From the NCBI GenBank assembly GCA_900547825.1, contig URII01000026.1:1-31841 (forward strand): a stretch of DNA of 31,841 nucleotides. Direction: 5' to 3'. The stretch comes from an uncultured Porphyromonadaceae bacterium. GTDB taxonomy: Bacteria; Bacteroidota; Bacteroidia; Bacteroidales; Muribaculaceae. Below, piece by piece: positions 29,481 through 31,841 of the stretch; the first letter of the stretch is position 1; every line of letters begins with the position of its first letter. The notes under the pieces are model-generated. The model saw only the letters and a program-made list of their open reading frames with translations, ran no database searches and was not told the DNA's origin. The translations under genes were made by a program, and so were the position numbers.

Positions 29481-31841
29481 TTACTTTATCAGGATCTTGC
29501 CTGTGCGCGAACCCTGACGGAAGATGTAGATGCCCGCTGCGGGATTCTCCACCTTCACACCCTGGAGGTTGTAGTATTCCACGGGCTCGTCGGAGTCATT
29601 GTCAATCACATTGTCGATACCGGTGGTGACACCGTCGTACACTGTGGCTCCGCTGAATGATACTTTGGCCGGAGCTCCTGCTATCACATTGGTGAATGCG
29701 GCATCTGCTGCCGGAGCTTTGGCGGGAGCACGGAACGAACGTTCGGGAGTAGCCACCGAGATAGTGACATTGTCAGCTGAAGTGAGCATACGGTAGTTGT
29801 AGTAGAGCTGTGCTTCTACGGGCGTGTAGTCATCCTTGGAGAATGCCCACAGTGCGTGATCCTCATATGCATCGGCTGAAGCGAAATGACGTGTGTCGTG
29901 GTGAATATGGTGCACCTTGCGGTAGATCTTGCCGTTGCTGTACCATGACTCTTCGCTCTGCTTGCCGGCAGCGGCAGGCAGTACATTTCCGGCTTCGCGG
30001 TCGGAGATGGTGCCGAAGCCTTTGGCTGCAGGTTCTGCGCTGTGGTCAACCGTACAGAACCACTGGTTGCGTGGATCTTCGGAGTTGGTGGCATAGAACG
30101 CGTCGGGATTGCTGGAGGTATGGATACCTGTGTGGTGCTCGTGGCCGGTAGTGCCTTCGGGCAGCGGCGAGTGCCACCATGCTCCTTCGGGAAGATTGCT
30201 TTCGGTGAGCAGTTTGCCATAGGCGTAATTGCCGCCGGCTTCAACAGGAGCTATTCCGGCAGTGCCGTCGGAAGCTTTCATTTCGGCGAGTGATCCTACC
30301 ACAGTTCCCAGTTCTTCGGCTGTGCTGACAGGCATATTGTCGAGCGACAGGCCGAGATATGCGTCATACCAATAGGAATGGAGACCGTGGAAACGCTCGG
30401 AATAGTTCTCGACAAGTACCACGTCATCGTCGGATGATTCGCCACGCGGAGTGGGGAAGGCCGATGAGGCTATCTGAGCCAGCGGAGTCTGCACGAACGG
30501 AGTTGTGAACGTGTAGCCTGTTTCTATTGCGGTAGCAGTATATACCGTAGCAATGGGGAAGCGGTAGGTAGCATAGAGCGGTGCGGTACCGTCCTCCTGC
30601 ACAGGGAAGGGCAGGTTGTCGATAGTCACAGCCAGCGTTCCATAATCGTCGGGGGTGACAGTGAGATCCTTGTCGCCGTAACGTACGATATATGAAACTT
30701 TGTAGCGGTCAGTGATGCTTTCGGCATCAAGTTCGGGCAGATTGATCTGGCCGGAAGCCTTGACCCAGTTGCCTGTGTTGCGTATGGCCTCAAGGTCGGT
30801 CTGTGCCTGAGTCTTGAACTCTTCGGCAGTAGTGATTCCGAGTCCGTTGGCGAATTTCAGGCTTATACCCATTTCAGCGCGGGGGCCGTAAACATATGCA
30901 CGCGAGGAAGCTGAAGGCATGTCGATAGAGTTGTCCTCTGTGACAAGTGAAAGTTGAGCCTCGTAGGTGCGGCCCACTCGGCCATTGACGAGGAGCACTT
31001 CAGGCATATTGTGGTCGGCGTCGGCCACCAGTTCGGAAGCGTCGAGTGTATACGAATTTGCATCATCGGGAAGTTCTACAGTAACTGTTTCACCATCCTT
31101 CTGATAGACCAGTTTGGCGTCGGGTACGAAAGGCATGTCATCCTGGGTATTGACGGTGAGCGTGTAGCCTGTGATCTTGGCTTTCATATCATCGTCGAGT
31201 GATTCGGGAGCATAACCGTTGATCTTGACATTGAATGTGTATACATCATTCTCTACAATCTGTGCTGCGGTAACGTTTGGTGCAACAACGGGGAAAATCG
31301 TCACGACAGGTGATTCACCCTCATATACATTGGCGTCATCCTCGTATGTAACGGTTATCTTGTAGCGGTACTGGCCCGGAGTGAGAATGCCGGAGATGTA
31401 TGAGCGGTCATCTTCAGAGAGTGCATTGAATGCACTTACTTCCATAGGGGTATCAAAAGTTTCTTCTTTGACAGGCTCATTGGTGTAAGTGGTACCGTCG
31501 GGATCGGACAGATAGAGTTTGTAGCCGGTCAGTTTTTTTGTTGTTGCGATCTGCTGCTGGATTCTATAGGAACCTTTCAGTTTTGTGCGGTCGCCGGTTA
31601 CGCGGTCAATCATAGCCACGGGATCCTCGGCTGCGAGGCGTGCCACGAAGTAGTAGGCATACGAACCGTCGGTCTTGCGTGCCGAATAGAATGAGAACTG
31701 ACGGAAATACTTCTCGGAATCGAAGTTGAAGTTACCGCCTTGGCCCTCTGTCACCTCGTCACGTGCGTAGTACACACGGTTGGGTTCTACCTGATTGGAA
31801 CCTTCAGGGTCGAATGTGCCGCGGCCCCAGTTATGATGATG
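29481..31841 (-). CDS. Secreted protein with T9SS type A sorting domain (5' end outside window)
   Basis: The frame is open to the window edge, so the true start and signal peptide lie beyond 31841. About 786 residues are visible. The long middle part carries repeated beta-rich segments of the fibronectin-III or Ig-like kind: TGYKLYLSDPDGTTYTNEPV, GQYRYKITVTYEDDANVYEG, KITGYTLTVNTQDDM. A later Trp- and His-rich region follows (HSYWYDAYLGLSL, GAWWHSPLPEGTTGHEHHTG). The C-terminus has the sorting-domain form VEYYNLQGVKVENPAAGIYIF, then RQGSRTGKILIK. This domain directs export through T9SS and removal of the domain with attachment to A-LPS. No catalytic motif was recognised, so the role is unknown. 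A terminator follows at 29413-29443. Confidence 0.88.
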   Translation of the reverse strand, partial: HHHNWGRGTFDPEGSNQVEPNRVYYARDEVTEGQGGNFNFDSEKYFRQFSFYSARKTDGSYAYYFVARLAAEDPVAMIDRVTGDRTKLKGSYRIQQQIATTKKLTGYKLYLSDPDGTTYTNEPVKEETFDTPMEVSAFNALSEDDRSYISGILTPGQYRYKITVTYEDDANVYEGESPVVTIFPVVAPNVTAAQIVENDVYTFNVKINGYAPESLDDDMKAKITGYTLTVNTQDDMPFVPDAKLVYQKDGETVTVELPDDANSYTLDASELVADADHNMPEVLLVNGRVGRTYEAQLSLVTEDNSIDMPSASSRAYVYGPRAEMGISLKFANGLGITTAEEFKTQAQTDLEAIRNTGNWVKASGQINLPELDAESITDRYKVSYIVRYGDKDLTVTPDDYGTLAVTIDNLPFPVQEDGTAPLYATYRFPIATVYTATAIETGYTFTTPFVQTPLAQIASSAFPTPRGESSDDDVVLVENYSERFHGLHSYWYDAYLGLSLDNMPVSTAEELGTVVGSLAEMKASDGTAGIAPVEAGGNYAYGKLLTESNLPEGAWWHSPLPEGTTGHEHHTGIHTSSNPDAFYATNSEDPRNQWFCTVDHSAEPAAKGFGTISDREAGNVLPAAAGKQSEESWYSNGKIYRKVHHIHHDTRHFASADAYEDHALWAFSKDDYTPVEAQLYYNYRMLTSADNVTISVATPERSFRAPAKAPAADAAFTNVIAGAPAKVSFSGATVYDGVTTGIDNVIDNDSDEPVEYYNLQGVKVENPAAGIYIFRQGSRTGKILIK

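Noticed and set aside
1..31841. CRISPR array, prophage, integrase, insertion sequence or tRNA
   Set aside because: No regular spaced repeats, no integrase or transposase motifs and no tRNA cloverleaf were recognised on reading both strands. Small or degenerate elements could be missed without a search.

Overview
The window looks like a Bacteroidota chromosome of the order Bacteroidales. It carries a complete type IX secretion (T9SS) core cluster in the porPKLMN order, a secreted protein ending in a type A T9SS sorting domain, a Bacteroidales-type lipid A/LPS gene set, and promoters of the Bacteroidota form (-7 box TAnnTTTG, with a -33 TTG about 20 bases upstream where one is visible). No rRNA, tRNA, CRISPR array, integrase or transposase is recognisable.

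Layout. Positions 1-702 hold a hairpin-rich repeat-like segment and two tiny membrane proteins that overlap by 4 bases. Positions 1001-2057 hold a short hypothetical protein and a lipoprotein, convergent. Positions 2114-6251 hold a GH2 beta-galactosidase and, upstream on the same strand, an AraC-type regulator with a clear promoter. Positions 6412-13327 are the T9SS block, all on the minus strand and transcribed porT-like, porP/sprF, gldK, gldL, gldM, gldN. Positions 13397-14906 hold a YeiH-family membrane protein and a DUF805 membrane protein. Positions 15128-18333 (plus strand) hold a family 2 glycosyltransferase, an LPS-kinase-like protein and a nucleoside kinase with a ThrRS-like N-terminus. 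Positions 18327-21474 (minus strand) hold a RsmI-like methylase, an MBL-fold hydrolase and a RecD-like helicase. Positions 21531-24514 (plus strand) hold a polytopic GT-C-like protein, a HAD phosphatase and a ZIP metal transporter. Positions 24516-25925 hold a PurF-like protein that lacks its glutaminase nucleophile. Positions 26053-29374 are a tightly overlapping mtaB, lpxL-like, glycosyltransferase operon. Positions 29481-31841 are the 3' part of a T9SS cargo gene that runs off the window.

How the parts fit. The PorT/PorP/GldK-N proteins build the periplasmic ring, motor and outer-membrane parts of T9SS, and the cargo at the right edge is the kind of protein it exports. The glycosyltransferases, LPS kinase and LpxL-like acyltransferase act on the LPS to which type A cargo is usually attached.

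The most notable anomaly is a change of base composition and codon choice inside the 3' end of gldK (about 10,190-10,300). Everything to its left is more AT-rich than everything to its right, although the reading frame and operon order stay intact. This suggests either an assembly chimera between two Bacteroidales at a conserved stretch of gldK, or a recombination event. The second notable item is the PurF-like protein, which keeps its PRPP site and four candidate Fe-S cysteines but has no N-terminal Cys and no recognisable oxyanion loop. I did not find a clearly new defence or mobile system.
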